Source: an uncultured Pelagibacteraceae bacterium
GTDB taxonomy: Bacteria > Pseudomonadota > Alphaproteobacteria > Pelagibacterales > Pelagibacteraceae
Assembly (NCBI GenBank): GCA_902617625.1
Contig: CACMXJ010000001.1
Span: forward strand, 77,001 to 141,000
Length of the DNA stretch: 64,000 nucleotides
Direction of reading: 5' to 3'
Position 1 is the first letter of the stretch. Every line of letters begins with the position of its first letter. Positions 54,498-64,000 of this stretch are shown one piece after another. The notes under the pieces were generated by a model, which was not told where the DNA came from, ran no database searches, and worked only from the letters and a program-made list of their open reading frames with translations. A program made the position numbers and the translations under genes.

Positions 54498-55697
54498 ATG
54501 AGTAACTTGAATAATAAAAAAATCTTAATAATAATTTGTGGAGGTATAGCTGCATATAAAAGCCTTGAATTAATCAGGCTCTTAAAAAAAGATGGTGTAA
54601 GTATAAAAACAATTCTTACTAAAAGTGGTGCTGAATTTGTAACACCTCTTTCAATCACCTCTTTATCTCAATCTAAAGTTTATCAGGATCTTTTTAGTAT
54701 AGAAAATGAGGCGGAAATGGATCACATAAGTCTTTCAAGATGGGCAGATCTCATTTTAATCGCACCTGCAACAGCTAATACGATATCTAAACTTGCTAAT
54801 GGAAATTCAGATGATTTAGCTTCAACCGTTGCACTTGCGTCAAATAAAAAAATTTTTATTGCTCCTGCAATGAATGTAAGAATGTGGGAACATCAGTCCA
54901 CCAAACAAAATATAACAAAACTTAAAACCTATAACTATGAACTAATTGGTCCTAAAATTGGAGATATGGCATGCGGGGAATATGGTGAAGGCAAAATGTT
55001 AGAACCTAAAGAGATAATTGATAACCTTAAAATTTATTTCAAAAATTTAAAACTTAGAAATAAATTAAAGGCAATCGTAACTGCAGGACCCACTAAAGAG
55101 TACATTGATCCGGTAAGGTATATATCTAATAAATCGAGTGGCAAACAAGGTTATGAAATTGCGAAATCATTATCAAAAAAGGGTTTTGAAACAACTTTAA
55201 TTTCAGGTCCAACAAATTTAAAAGTAAATGATGATATTAATTTGATCAAGGTTGAAACTGCTGAAGAGATGTTTCAATCGACACTTAAAAGTTTGCCAGC
55301 TGATGTTGCAATATTTTCAGCAGCAGTGTGTGATTATAAAGTGAAAGAAACTTCTAAAATAAAAATAAAAAAACAAGATGAAATTAGTTTAGAATTAGAA
55401 AAAAACGTAGATATTCTTGATTATGTCTCTAATCATAACTCCTTAAGACCAAAACTTGTGGTAGGTTTTGCAGCTGAAACGAATGATTTAGAAAACTATG
55501 CTAAAAAAAAACTAAGTGAAAAAAACTGTGACTGGATAGTTGCAAATGATGTATCAAGTAAATCAATTGGTTTTGACTCAGAATTTAATGAAGTATCAAT
55601 TCTTTATAAAAATAAAAAGATAGACAGACTTAAATATAAATCTAAATCAGAAATTTCAGACGAATTAGTAGAAAAAATTATTAATCATCTAAACTAA
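54498..55697 (+). CDS. coaBC: Bifunctional phosphopantothenoylcysteine decarboxylase/phosphopantothenate--cysteine ligase
   Basis: IICGGIAAYKSLELIRLLKK, APAMNVRMWEH, TAGPTKEYIDPVRYISNKSSGKQGYEIA. Confidence 0.95.
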   Translation: MSNLNNKKILIIICGGIAAYKSLELIRLLKKDGVSIKTILTKSGAEFVTPLSITSLSQSKVYQDLFSIENEAEMDHISLSRWADLILIAPATANTISKLANGNSDDLASTVALASNKKIFIAPAMNVRMWEHQSTKQNITKLKTYNYELIGPKIGDMACGEYGEGKMLEPKEIIDNLKIYFKNLKLRNKLKAIVTAGPTKEYIDPVRYISNKSSGKQGYEIAKSLSKKGFETTLISGPTNLKVNDDINLIKVETAEEMFQSTLKSLPADVAIFSAAVCDYKVKETSKIKIKKQDEISLELEKNVDILDYVSNHNSLRPKLVVGFAAETNDLENYAKKKLSEKNCDWIVANDVSSKSIGFDSEFNEVSILYKNKKIDRLKYKSKSEISDELVEKIINHLN

Positions 55698-56134
55698 TGA
55701 TTAAAGTTTTAGTAAAAAAATTAGAACCTGCTGTAAAATTACCATCATATAAAACAAGTGGCGCATCTGGTATGGACCTAATGGCTTATATAGATAAATC
55801 AATCGAATTAGAGCCAGGAGAGTCATGTCTAGTACCGACTGGATTATCAGTTGCATTTCCTAAAGAATATGAAATTCAAATTAGACCTAGATCAGGATTA
55901 GCGGCAAAAAATAATATTAGTGTTTTAAATACACCTGGTACTATTGACAGTGATTATAGAGGAGAAATAAAAGTCATTTTATTTAATCATAGTAACAAAA
56001 GTTTTAAAATCCATAAAAATGATAGAATCGCTCAAATGATTTTAACTCCAGTTATAAAAATGGATTTAGAAGAAACGAACGAACTCCCAGAGTCAATAAG
56101 AGGAGCGGGGGGTTTTGGTTCAACTGGCAAATGA
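55697..56134 (+). CDS. dut: dUTP diphosphatase
   Basis: GASGMDLMAYI, RPRSGLAAKNNISVLNTPGTIDSDYRGEIKVIL, RGAGGFGSTGK. Confidence 0.96.
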   Translation: MIKVLVKKLEPAVKLPSYKTSGASGMDLMAYIDKSIELEPGESCLVPTGLSVAFPKEYEIQIRPRSGLAAKNNISVLNTPGTIDSDYRGEIKVILFNHSNKSFKIHKNDRIAQMILTPVIKMDLEETNELPESIRGAGGFGSTGK

Positions 56135-56868
56135 GAGAAAGTCTAAACAAATCTCAGATTGAAAGATTCTCTAGACAATTAGTTTTAAAAAACATAGGTG
56201 CGAAAGGTCAAAAAAAAATTTTATCCTCTAAAATTTTAATTGTTGGTGTTGGAGGTTTGGGCTGTCCAGCTGCAGAAAATCTAGTAAGAGCCGGTATTGG
56301 AAATATTGGTCTAATCGATAACGATATTGTTAACCTTTCTAATATACATAGACAAAGCTTATTTACCTCCAAAGATATAAAAAAATCAAAGGTTAGTGTA
56401 GCTGCAAAAAAACTAAGAGAAATAAATCCATCTACCAAAATTAAAACATACAAATCAAGACTCGATAGGAGTAATATCAAAAATATTATTAAGAATTATG
56501 AAATTATAATTGATGGTTCAGATAATTTTAAAACTAAATTTTTAATTAATGATTATTGTAAAAAATTAAAAAAAAAATTAGTGACGGGAGCAATTAGCAA
56601 ATTTGATGGTCATGTATTTACATTTGATTTTAATGATAAAAAAACAGCTTCTTTAAAAAGTTTCTACCAAGAAAATGAGATTTCAGACAATTACCTTAAT
56701 TGTGAATTTGAGGGAGTTTTAGGCACAACTGCATCAATTGTTGGAACAACTCAGGCAAATGAGGCATTGAAAATGATTATGAAAATTGGTCAAAACTTAA
56801 AAAATCAAATATTAATTATAGATCTTCTAAATCTTAATTTTAGAAAAGTTAAATTTAATAAGAAATAA
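56131..56868 (+). CDS. ThiF/MoeB/HesA-family E1-like adenylyltransferase
   Basis: ERFSRQLVLKNIGAKGQKKILSSKILIVGVGGLGCPAAENLVRAGIGNIGLIDNDIVNLSNIHRQSLF. Confidence 0.9.
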   Translation: MRESLNKSQIERFSRQLVLKNIGAKGQKKILSSKILIVGVGGLGCPAAENLVRAGIGNIGLIDNDIVNLSNIHRQSLFTSKDIKKSKVSVAAKKLREINPSTKIKTYKSRLDRSNIKNIIKNYEIIIDGSDNFKTKFLINDYCKKLKKKLVTGAISKFDGHVFTFDFNDKKTASLKSFYQENEISDNYLNCEFEGVLGTTASIVGTTQANEALKMIMKIGQNLKNQILIIDLLNLNFRKVKFNKK

Positions 56869-56882
56869 GGTGTTGTTAAATA

Positions 56883-57323
56883 ATGAAAAAATTATATTTT
56901 TTGATTTTAATCTGGATTTTTTTTCCATCAAACGTTTTTGCTGATGAAACTTTTCTCTCATTAAAAAAAGATAAGGTAAATGTTAGATATGGACCAGGAT
57001 TTGAATATCCTATTAAATATATTTATAAAAAAATTAATTTACCTATAAAGCAGATTGATAAAAAAGAAAATTTTAGGAGAATTATAGATCTCAAAAATAA
57101 TAGTGGATGGATACATATCTCTCAACTTAAGAAAGTAAATTCCATTATACCTAAAACAGATAAAATCTTGTTCAGCAAACCAACAAATTTTTCAAAGCCT
57201 TTAGCAAAAATAGAAAAGGGTAGAGTTTTGTTATTTCAAAATTGTAGTGATGATTGGTGTAAGATAAAAACTGGTAATTTTAAAGGCTGGATTCAATTAG
57301 GAAATATTTGGGGTCTTAACTAG
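56883..57323 (+). CDS. Secreted SH3-domain protein
   Basis: Signal peptide; KDKVNVRYGPGFEYPIKYIYKKINLPIKQIDKKENFRRIID...GWIQLGNIWGLN. Confidence 0.82.
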   Translation: MKKLYFLILIWIFFPSNVFADETFLSLKKDKVNVRYGPGFEYPIKYIYKKINLPIKQIDKKENFRRIIDLKNNSGWIHISQLKKVNSIIPKTDKILFSKPTNFSKPLAKIEKGRVLLFQNCSDDWCKIKTGNFKGWIQLGNIWGLN

Positions 57324-57355
57324 TCTTCATCACCCTTATTTAATTTTATCGTAAA

Positions 57356-57580
57356 CTAATTTTGTTGCTCACAAACATCCTTGATTACTGGAGCGTTTGC
57401 ACAGTCTAAGCATTTTGTTTTCTGAACAATGCAACCATCGTCAAGAACTTCAACGTCTACAATTTTATCACACTTAGAACAAGTTGAAGAAATTGTTAGT
57501 CCACATTTTTTACAATTATAATTTTCTGTTTGCATAAGAAAAAAGTAATCATAAATAAAATTATTGCAATTACTTTTCAT
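57356..57580 (-). CDS. Cys-rich small protein (zinc-ribbon-like); true start possibly at internal Met MQTENYNCKKC
   Basis: CKKCGLTISSTCSKCDKI...GCIVQKTKCLDCANAPVIKDVC: eight Cys in the last about 59 residues, several CxxC pairs. Confidence 0.65.
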   Translation of the reverse strand: MKSNCNNFIYDYFFLMQTENYNCKKCGLTISSTCSKCDKIVDVEVLDDGCIVQKTKCLDCANAPVIKDVCEQQN

Positions 57581-57581
57581 G

Positions 57582-57600
57582 CGAATGATTATTATTAGCG
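57582..57600. promoter_or_regulatory. Fur-box-like element, copy 1
   Basis: gcgaatgattattattagc; 16/19 identical to copy 2, 31 nt away. Confidence 0.45.
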
Positions 57601-57612
57601 TAATTTTTTTTG

Positions 57613-57631
57613 AGAATGATTACTAATAGCT
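57613..57631. promoter_or_regulatory. Fur-box-like element, copy 2
   Basis: gagaatgattactaatagc; TGAGAATGATTACTA matches 12/15 of the classical TGATAATNATTATCA half-site arrangement. Confidence 0.45.
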
Positions 57632-57657
57632 TTTTTTTTGGGGGATATTGAAACTTC

Positions 57658-57897
57658 TCATTTTTTTGACTTGCTTGTCCACCATTTATCTAAAATAAAA
57701 TACCAAATTGAATTCGCAATCGGTTCAACAATTGCATCCGTTAGAGCAATTTTAAAAGAAACATCCGCTACTATCATTAAAACTGTAATCGCTATTGCAA
57801 AATGTCCAATTGTATAAATTACAGTTCTAAGTAAAGAGCCTTTATTATTTTGATAAATATTTTGAGATGCTTGAAATATACCTTTAGTAATTTCCAT
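57658..57897 (-). CDS. DUF2061-type small membrane protein
   Basis: RTVIYTIGHFAIAITVLMIVADVSFKIALTDAIVEPIANSIWYFILDKWW. Confidence 0.72.
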   Translation of the reverse strand: MEITKGIFQASQNIYQNNKGSLLRTVIYTIGHFAIAITVLMIVADVSFKIALTDAIVEPIANSIWYFILDKWWTSKSKK

Positions 57898-58493
57898 CAG
57901 TTTTTGAAAGGACTGTCAAGAACACAAGCTACTAGGTGTATTCTAGCCTGTTCACCTCCATTAAAAAAATTATGATATTTTGTATTATTTGTAATCCAAA
58001 CTTTTCCATCAGCAGGCAAATGTTTAGCAACATTTTCTATAACCATTGAACACCCTTTGTTTGTTATTATAGGCACATGAAGTCTACATTCTGGATCTTT
58101 GTGCCAACTTAAAGTTGATCTAGGCTCTTTTAATAAAAGCCTTACCCTTCCCAATTTAAATCTCTTGCTTAGAACTTTGTAAACTTCTGCAAAATATGTA
58201 TTTTTAAATTCAGGTATTAATTGTGTATATTTAGACTCATCTATATCAACATCTCTTGAAACCTCTTTTCCGGTTTCGTCTGCAATTGTCCAATATTTTC
58301 CTCTAATATTACTCCCTTCAATCGAGCTCTTATCATTTGGAATTTGGTTTATTGGAATTGCGCCAAAATGTGTAACACCTGGTGAATTAAATTTTTTTAA
58401 TTTCAAAATTTTATCTAAGTCATCCTTTAACTTTGAAATGTCAAAATTTAAATTTGGAACTTCGTAAAAATCCTCAAAATTTGCTGTTGCCAT
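57897..58493 (-). CDS. Aspartyl/asparaginyl beta-hydroxylase-like 2-oxoglutarate/Fe(II) protein
   Basis: TLSWHKDPECRLHVPIITNKGCSMVI...WITNNTKYHNFFNGGEQARIHLVACVL, an HxD...H arrangement. Confidence 0.75.
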   Translation of the reverse strand: MATANFEDFYEVPNLNFDISKLKDDLDKILKLKKFNSPGVTHFGAIPINQIPNDKSSIEGSNIRGKYWTIADETGKEVSRDVDIDESKYTQLIPEFKNTYFAEVYKVLSKRFKLGRVRLLLKEPRSTLSWHKDPECRLHVPIITNKGCSMVIENVAKHLPADGKVWITNNTKYHNFFNGGEQARIHLVACVLDSPFKN

Positions 58494-58516
58494 ATAACTT
58501 TATCTTTTTTTCAAAT

Positions 58517-60754
58517 TTAATTTAATTTCAGATCAAATCGATCAGAATTCATAACCTTTACCCATGCAGCTATAAAATCTTTAACAAATTTTTCACTTGA
58601 GTCCTCACAGGCATAAACTTCTGCAAGAGCTCTTAGTTGAGAATTTGAACCAAAAATCAAATCAACTCTAGTTGCTTTCCATTTAGTTTTTTGAGTTTTT
58701 CTATCTCTTCCTACAAATGTTTGTTCTGATTTATCTTCCTCTTTCCATGTAGTATTCATGTCTAATAGATTTACAAAGTAATCGTTAGTAAGAGAACCAG
58801 GCTTATTTGTAAAAACGCCATAATTTGAACCATCATAGTTAGTATTTAAAACTCTCATACCACCTATAAGTGCTGTCATTTCTGGTGCAGTAAGACCCAT
58901 TAGTTGTACTTTATCAAGCAATTTTTCCTCTGCTGATACATTTGAAGTTCCTCCATTCAGATAGTTTCTAAAACCATCTGCCTGAGGCTCAAGAAGACCA
59001 AAAGAATGAATATCAGTCTGATCTTGTCTTGCGTCTCCTCTGCCTGCTGAAAATGGGACATTAACTTTATGACCTGCCTTTTTAGCAGCCATCTCAATAC
59101 CAACACCGCCTGCTAACACAATTAAGTCCGCCATTGATACACTTTTCTTTTTATTATCAAATTGATCTTTGATTTTATTTAAAGCTTTTATCACAACTGA
59201 TAACTTCTTAGGATTATTAACAGTCCAATTTTTTTGCGGCTCTAGCATTATTCTTGCACCATTAGCACCACCTCTTTTATCTGATCCTCTAAAAGTTGAA
59301 GCTGATGCCCATGCAGTAGAAACTAAATCTGAAATTGATATTTTTGATTTAGAAATTTTGTTTTTTAAATCTTTAATATCTTTTGATTTAAGTTTGTACT
59401 TTGGTTTATCAATTGGATCTTGCCAAATTAATTGCTCTTTTGGAACTTCATTACCTAAGTAACAAACTCTTGGACCCATATCTCTGTGAGTTAATTTAAA
59501 CCATGCCCGAGCAAATGCATCGTGAAACTCTTTAGGGTTTTGATGAAAATGCTTTGTAATTGGTCCATAACTTGGATCAACTTTCATTGATATATCTGTT
59601 GTTTGCATCATTGGTGGATGAAGCACGCCTTTTTGGTGCGCATCAGGAACCATTTTAATTTTTTGACCATTTTTCTTTGGAGTCCACTGATGAGCTCCCG
59701 CCGGACTTTTTGTTAGTTCCCAATCATGACCATATAAGCAATCTAAATAACCCATATCCCACTTAGTAGGATTTTGAGTCCAAGCACCCTCGATACCACT
59801 GCTTATAGTGTCGACACCTTTTCCAGATTTATATCCACTGTTCCATCCAGTTGATTGATCTTGAAGTTTTGAAGCTTCCGGATCTGGACCTTTGTATGAC
59901 TCTGATGCTGCTCCATGAGATTTACCAAATGTATGACCACCAGCCACTAAAGCTGCTGTCTCATAATCGTTCATAGCCATTCTTCCAAATGTCTCTCTAA
60001 TATCGTGTGCTGCTAGTAATGGATCTGGATTTGCGTCTGGACCTTGTGGATTCACATAAATCAAACCCATGTGAGAAGCACCTAACGGCTGCTCTAAATC
60101 TCTTTTTCCACTGTATCGCTCCACACCTAACATTTCTTTTTCTGAACCCCAATAAATATCATCCTCTGGTTCCCAGATATCAGTTCTACCTGCACCAAAA
60201 CCAAAAGTTTTGAACCCCATAGAGTCTAATGCAACGTTTCCAACTAATATAAATAAATCTGCCCATGAAATCTTTTTTCCATACTTTTTTTTGATTGGCC
60301 ATAACAGTAATCTAGCTTTATCTAAATTCACGTTATCCGGCCATGAATTGAGCGGAGCAAATCTTTGATTACCTGTACCTGCGCCACCTCTACCATCACC
60401 TGTCCTATAAGTTCCTGCAGCGTGCCAAGCCAATCGTATGAATAGAGGACCATAATGACCATAGTCTGCAGGCCACCATTCTTGTGAGTCTGTCATTAAT
60501 TTTTTTAAATCTTTTTTTAGCGCTTTATAATTAAGTTTTTTAAATTCTTTTGCGTAATTAAATTTTTTATCCATAGGGTTGGATAAATCAGAATGCTGAC
60601 TAAGAATTTTTAGATTTAAACTATTTGGCCAGAAATCTCTTACTGTTTGACCTCTCCCTGCAGAAAACTTTGCAGGTGTGCCTGCTCCTGTAAAAGGACA
60701 TTTGCTTAACTCATTAGCTTTAAAAGATTTATTTTTAAAATTTTCAGTACTCAT
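58517..60754 (-). CDS. katG: Catalase-peroxidase
   Basis: [73 protein letters not shown]; two-domain length 745 aa. Confidence 0.97.
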   Translation of the reverse strand: MSTENFKNKSFKANELSKCPFTGAGTPAKFSAGRGQTVRDFWPNSLNLKILSQHSDLSNPMDKKFNYAKEFKKLNYKALKKDLKKLMTDSQEWWPADYGHYGPLFIRLAWHAAGTYRTGDGRGGAGTGNQRFAPLNSWPDNVNLDKARLLLWPIKKKYGKKISWADLFILVGNVALDSMGFKTFGFGAGRTDIWEPEDDIYWGSEKEMLGVERYSGKRDLEQPLGASHMGLIYVNPQGPDANPDPLLAAHDIRETFGRMAMNDYETAALVAGGHTFGKSHGAASESYKGPDPEASKLQDQSTGWNSGYKSGKGVDTISSGIEGAWTQNPTKWDMGYLDCLYGHDWELTKSPAGAHQWTPKKNGQKIKMVPDAHQKGVLHPPMMQTTDISMKVDPSYGPITKHFHQNPKEFHDAFARAWFKLTHRDMGPRVCYLGNEVPKEQLIWQDPIDKPKYKLKSKDIKDLKNKISKSKISISDLVSTAWASASTFRGSDKRGGANGARIMLEPQKNWTVNNPKKLSVVIKALNKIKDQFDNKKKSVSMADLIVLAGGVGIEMAAKKAGHKVNVPFSAGRGDARQDQTDIHSFGLLEPQADGFRNYLNGGTSNVSAEEKLLDKVQLMGLTAPEMTALIGGMRVLNTNYDGSNYGVFTNKPGSLTNDYFVNLLDMNTTWKEEDKSEQTFVGRDRKTQKTKWKATRVDLIFGSNSQLRALAEVYACEDSSEKFVKDFIAAWVKVMNSDRFDLKLN

Positions 60755-60789
60755 TTACTCCCCATGATTTAAGTTGATTATGAAATCAG

Positions 60790-60806
60790 TTTATAATGGT
60801 TCTAAA
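60790..60806. promoter_or_regulatory. Irr-box (ICE)-like site upstream of katG
   Basis: TTTATAA-tgg-TTCTAAA; 13 of 14 positions match TTTAGAA-N3-TTCTAAA; 36 nt before the katG start codon. Confidence 0.55.
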
Positions 60807-60849
60807 CAACTGTCAATTGGTTAATAATGACGCTCAGTAAATTGACGAA

Positions 60850-61248
60850 CTAATCTTCAAGTTTGACCAGAACCTCAATGGATTTGATTTTCTTCCCATC
60901 AATTTTTCTTTTTATATTTATAGGTCCTACATCAGAGTTTTCTAAATCAATTAATTTACCATCTTTCAAATTATAAAAATGATGATGATTTGTAGTATTT
61001 GTGTCAAAATAAGTTTGGTTTGAATTTACAGGGATTTGTTTTAAATACCCTTTTTTTTCAAAAGCATGTACTGTGTTATAGATTGTTGCTAAGGATATTT
61101 TACTATCTATTTTATCTTTAATCTTTTTCTCTAATTCATTTATTGTAAAATGAAAGGTCCTTTCAGTATTAAACAAAACTTCGCATATTTGAAGTCTTTG
61201 TTTAGTAGGTCTTAATCCAGAATTTCTTAATTTATCTATATATTTCAC
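60850..61248 (-). CDS. irr: Fur-family regulator, probably Irr-like
   Basis: LRPTKQRLQICEVLF, ISLATIYNTVHAFEKKGYLKQI, TTNHHHFYNLKDGKLIDLE (Irr-like HHH); adjacent to fabA-fabB-fabI. Confidence 0.82.
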   Translation of the reverse strand: MKYIDKLRNSGLRPTKQRLQICEVLFNTERTFHFTINELEKKIKDKIDSKISLATIYNTVHAFEKKGYLKQIPVNSNQTYFDTNTTNHHHFYNLKDGKLIDLENSDVGPINIKRKIDGKKIKSIEVLVKLED

Positions 61249-61266
61249 TATTTAAGCAAATTGTTA

Positions 61267-61283
61267 GTTAAAATTATTCTAAA
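61267..61283. promoter_or_regulatory. Irr-box (ICE)-like site between irr and fabA
   Basis: GTTAAAA-tta-TTCTAAA; 12 of 14 positions match TTTAGAA-N3-TTCTAAA. Confidence 0.4.
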
Positions 61284-61342
61284 CAAGTATTATAATTATA
61301 TTATATAGTTACAAAATCAAGTAAATAAGAGTATTCAATTTT

Positions 61343-61843
61343 ATGAAAAAAAACTCTTACTCATATGACGAACTAATAAATTGTGGTGAAGGGAAACTAT
61401 TTGGTCCTGGTAATGCTAAATTACCTCTTCCACCAATGCTTATGTTTGATAGAATTACAGAAATTAATGATGACAAAGGAGCTTTTAAAAAGGGTTTATT
61501 AAAAGCTGAGCTAGATATTAAAAATGATCTTTGGTTTTTTAATTGTCATTTTAAGGAAGATCCTGTTATGCCAGGATGTTTAGGATTAGATGCTATGTGG
61601 CAATTAGTTGGGTTTTATCTAGGCTGGATAGGAAATCCTGGAAAAGGAAGGGCATTAGGAGTTGGAACGGTAAAGTTCACAGGTGAAGTATTACAAAACG
61701 TTAAACTGGTAACGTATGAAATTGATATGAAAAAAATTATGTCTCCAGGTGGAACAACTGTTGGCCTAGCTAATGGAGTGGTATTGGCTGATGGAAAAAA
61801 AATTTATTCAGCAGATAGTTTAAAAGTAGGATTATTTAAATAA
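61343..61843 (+). CDS. fabA: 3-hydroxydecanoyl-ACP dehydratase/isomerase
   Basis: [45 protein letters not shown]. Confidence 0.96.
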   Translation: MKKNSYSYDELINCGEGKLFGPGNAKLPLPPMLMFDRITEINDDKGAFKKGLLKAELDIKNDLWFFNCHFKEDPVMPGCLGLDAMWQLVGFYLGWIGNPGKGRALGVGTVKFTGEVLQNVKLVTYEIDMKKIMSPGGTTVGLANGVVLADGKKIYSADSLKVGLFK

Positions 61844-63054
61844 TGAGAAGGGTAGTAATCACAGGATTGGGTATTGTTTCTTGTTTGGGTAATAATCAAG
61901 AAGAAGTCCACCAATCTCTTTTAAACTCAAAACCAGGAATTACTTTTTCTGAGGAATATAAAGAACATAATCTTAAAAGCCACGTTCATGGAAAACCTAA
62001 CATTAAACTTGAAGATCATGTAGATAGAAAAACTATAAGATTTATGGGTTCGGGCTCAGCTTATAATTATATTGCAATGAAAGAGGCAATTAAGGACTCG
62101 GGCTTAGAGGAAAAAGAAGTCAGCAATTACAAAACTGGTATTGTAATGGGTTCTGGAGGTCCTTCTATAGAAAACGTAATTTTGGCTGCAGACAAAACTA
62201 GAGCAAAAACTCCAAAATTAATGGGCCCATTTATTGTTCCAAGAACAATGGCTAGTACTGCGTCTGCAACACTTGCAGTACCTTTTAAAATCAAAGGAAC
62301 AAATTATACAATGAGCTCTGCTTGTGCAACTAGTGGACATTGTATTGGAAACTCTATGGAATTAATTCAAATGGGTAAACAGGATGTTGTATTTGCTGGT
62401 GGTAGTGAAGAAATCCATTGGGCAATGACTGCTATGTTTGATGCTATGACTGCTTTATCATCAAAATATAATGACACACCAGAAACGGCTTCGAGAGCCT
62501 ATGATAAAACTAGAGATGGATTTGTAATAGCTGGAGGTGGTGGAGTTTTGGTACTTGAGGAATACGAACATGCTAAGGCTAGAGGAGCTAAAATTTATGC
62601 AGAATTGACAGGTTATGGTGCTACCTCCGATGGATATGATATGGTAGCACCATCAGGAGAAGGGGCAGTAAGATGTATGCAAATGGCAATGGCTACAACA
62701 AAAAACAAAATTGATTATATTAATACTCATGGGACGTCTACTCCAGTTGGAGATATTACAGAACTAAATGCAGTAAAAAATACTTTTGGGGACAATATTC
62801 CAAAAATAAGTTCAACAAAATCTTTGTCTGGTCACCCTTTAGGTGCTGCTTCTGTTCACGAGGCAATTTATTGTTTAATTATGATGAAAAATAATTTTAT
62901 TGCAGGATCAGCGAACATAAAAGATATGGATGAGGAAGCTAAAAAATTCCCAATAGTTTCTAAAACAGAAACTGGAGTGAACTTAAATTCTGTTATGTCA
63001 AATAGTTTTGGTTTTGGTGGGACAAATGCTGCTTTAATTTTTGAAAAGGTTTAA
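61843..63054 (+). CDS. fabB: Beta-ketoacyl-ACP synthase I
   Basis: [52 protein letters not shown]. Confidence 0.95.
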   Translation: MRRVVITGLGIVSCLGNNQEEVHQSLLNSKPGITFSEEYKEHNLKSHVHGKPNIKLEDHVDRKTIRFMGSGSAYNYIAMKEAIKDSGLEEKEVSNYKTGIVMGSGGPSIENVILAADKTRAKTPKLMGPFIVPRTMASTASATLAVPFKIKGTNYTMSSACATSGHCIGNSMELIQMGKQDVVFAGGSEEIHWAMTAMFDAMTALSSKYNDTPETASRAYDKTRDGFVIAGGGGVLVLEEYEHAKARGAKIYAELTGYGATSDGYDMVAPSGEGAVRCMQMAMATTKNKIDYINTHGTSTPVGDITELNAVKNTFGDNIPKISSTKSLSGHPLGAASVHEAIYCLIMMKNNFIAGSANIKDMDEEAKKFPIVSKTETGVNLNSVMSNSFGFGGTNAALIFEKV

Positions 63055-63056
63055 TA

Positions 63057-63842
63057 ATGAGTTTAATGAAAGGTAAAAAGGGATTAATAATCGGTGTTGC
63101 CAATGAGAGGTCTATCGCATGGGGTATCTCTCAAAAATTAGCTGATGCAGGAGCAGAATTAGCATTTACTTATTTGGGTGATGCACTTAAAAAAAGAGTA
63201 ATACCTTTGGCAGAAAAATTAAATTCAAAAGTGACATTTAGCTGTGATGTCGAAAAAAAAGAGGAAATAATAAAATTATTTGAGGATATTAAATCACAAT
63301 GGGGAGAAATTGATTTTGTAGTCCATGCCGTTGCTTTTTCTGATAAATCAGAGTTATCTGGTGAATATTTAAATACGACTAGAGAAAATTTTTTGAGAAG
63401 TATGTTAATTTCTTGCTTTTCGTTTACTGAAGTCGCTAGAGAGGCATCAAAAGTGATGAAAAGTGGTGGCAGTATGTTAACTTTGACTTACGAATCCACT
63501 AAGGCTATTCCAAATTATAATGTGATGGGTGTTTGTAAATCTGCTCTTGAAGCGAGTGTTAAATACCTTGCAAGAGATTTAGGTGCAAAAGGAGTAAGGG
63601 TAAACGCAATAAGTGCTGGGCCTATCAAAACACTAGCAGCATCAGCAATAGGAGATGCAAAATTTTTATATAAATGGAACGAAGATCATTCTTTTTTAAA
63701 AAGAAATGTAGATATTCATGATGTTGGTAATTCAGCATTATATTTACTTAGTGAACTCGCGAATGGTGTTACAGGTGAAATCCACTATGTAGATGCCGGA
63801 TATAATAAAGTTGGAATGCCAGATCCTAAAAATATAAGTTAA
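63057..63842 (+). CDS. fabI: Enoyl-ACP reductase
   Basis: GKKGLIIGVANERSIAWGISQKL, TLTYESTKAIPNYNVMGVCKSALEASVKYLARDLG. Confidence 0.96.
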   Translation: MSLMKGKKGLIIGVANERSIAWGISQKLADAGAELAFTYLGDALKKRVIPLAEKLNSKVTFSCDVEKKEEIIKLFEDIKSQWGEIDFVVHAVAFSDKSELSGEYLNTTRENFLRSMLISCFSFTEVAREASKVMKSGGSMLTLTYESTKAIPNYNVMGVCKSALEASVKYLARDLGAKGVRVNAISAGPIKTLAASAIGDAKFLYKWNEDHSFLKRNVDIHDVGNSALYLLSELANGVTGEIHYVDAGYNKVGMPDPKNIS

Positions 63843-63851
63843 ATTTTAAGT

Positions 63852-63971
63852 TTAAAACCCACCTCGCCAATTACTTTTATCATTAAATTGATCCTTTTCT
63901 TTTTTAGAAGTGGGCCTAAATAAATAATAAATCACAAATACTAAACAAACTAAAAATATAAATATCTCCAT
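63852..63971 (-). CDS. Putative 39-aa membrane-anchored peptide MEIFIFLVCLVFVIYYLFRPTSKKEKDQFNDKSNWRGGF
   Basis: ATG to TAA on the minus strand after fabI; one TM helix then a charged tail; absent from track. Confidence 0.5.
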   Translation of the reverse strand: MEIFIFLVCLVFVIYYLFRPTSKKEKDQFNDKSNWRGGF

Positions 63972-64000
63972 AATTTTTTAAATCTATTTAGCTGCTTGTT

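Overview
The window is about 64 kb of very AT-rich, gene-dense sequence. Protein content and gene order look like a streamlined marine alphaproteobacterium of the SAR11/Pelagibacter type; this is inferred from sequence character, not from a database search. Most of it is core genome: aroK-aroB, bolA-dnaJ-cobS-cobT, regB-like kinase, gyrB, lepA, thrS-infC-rpmI-rplT-pheS-pheT, gltD-gltB, aceE-aceF, a Suv3-like helicase, fdxA, carD, argH-lysA, dnaA-dnaN, rpsT, mutM, ubiE-ubiB-coaBC-dut, katG, irr-like and fabA-fabB-fabI. There are three tRNAs (Ser-GGA, Arg-ACG, Leu-CAA). No CRISPR array, prophage or transposon was seen. The most unusual item is a complete transcription unit at about 38.94-39.16 kb that is missing from the ORF track. 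It encodes a 25-aa protein, MPKRRKKAKKAKKKAKKKAKKRRRR, with a perfect -35 box, a palindrome in its leader, a Shine-Dalgarno sequence and a bidirectional terminator. It converges on a CarD-family gene that has its own long Lys-rich N-terminal extension. Other items worth checking: a lipoyl domain fused to the N-terminus of pyruvate dehydrogenase E1; Irr-box-like (ICE) sites in front of katG and irr; a tandem pair of Fur-box-like sites before a Cys-rich mini-protein; an operator-like inverted repeat upstream of gltD; orphan CobS/CobT; and several small ORFs below the ORF-track cutoff.
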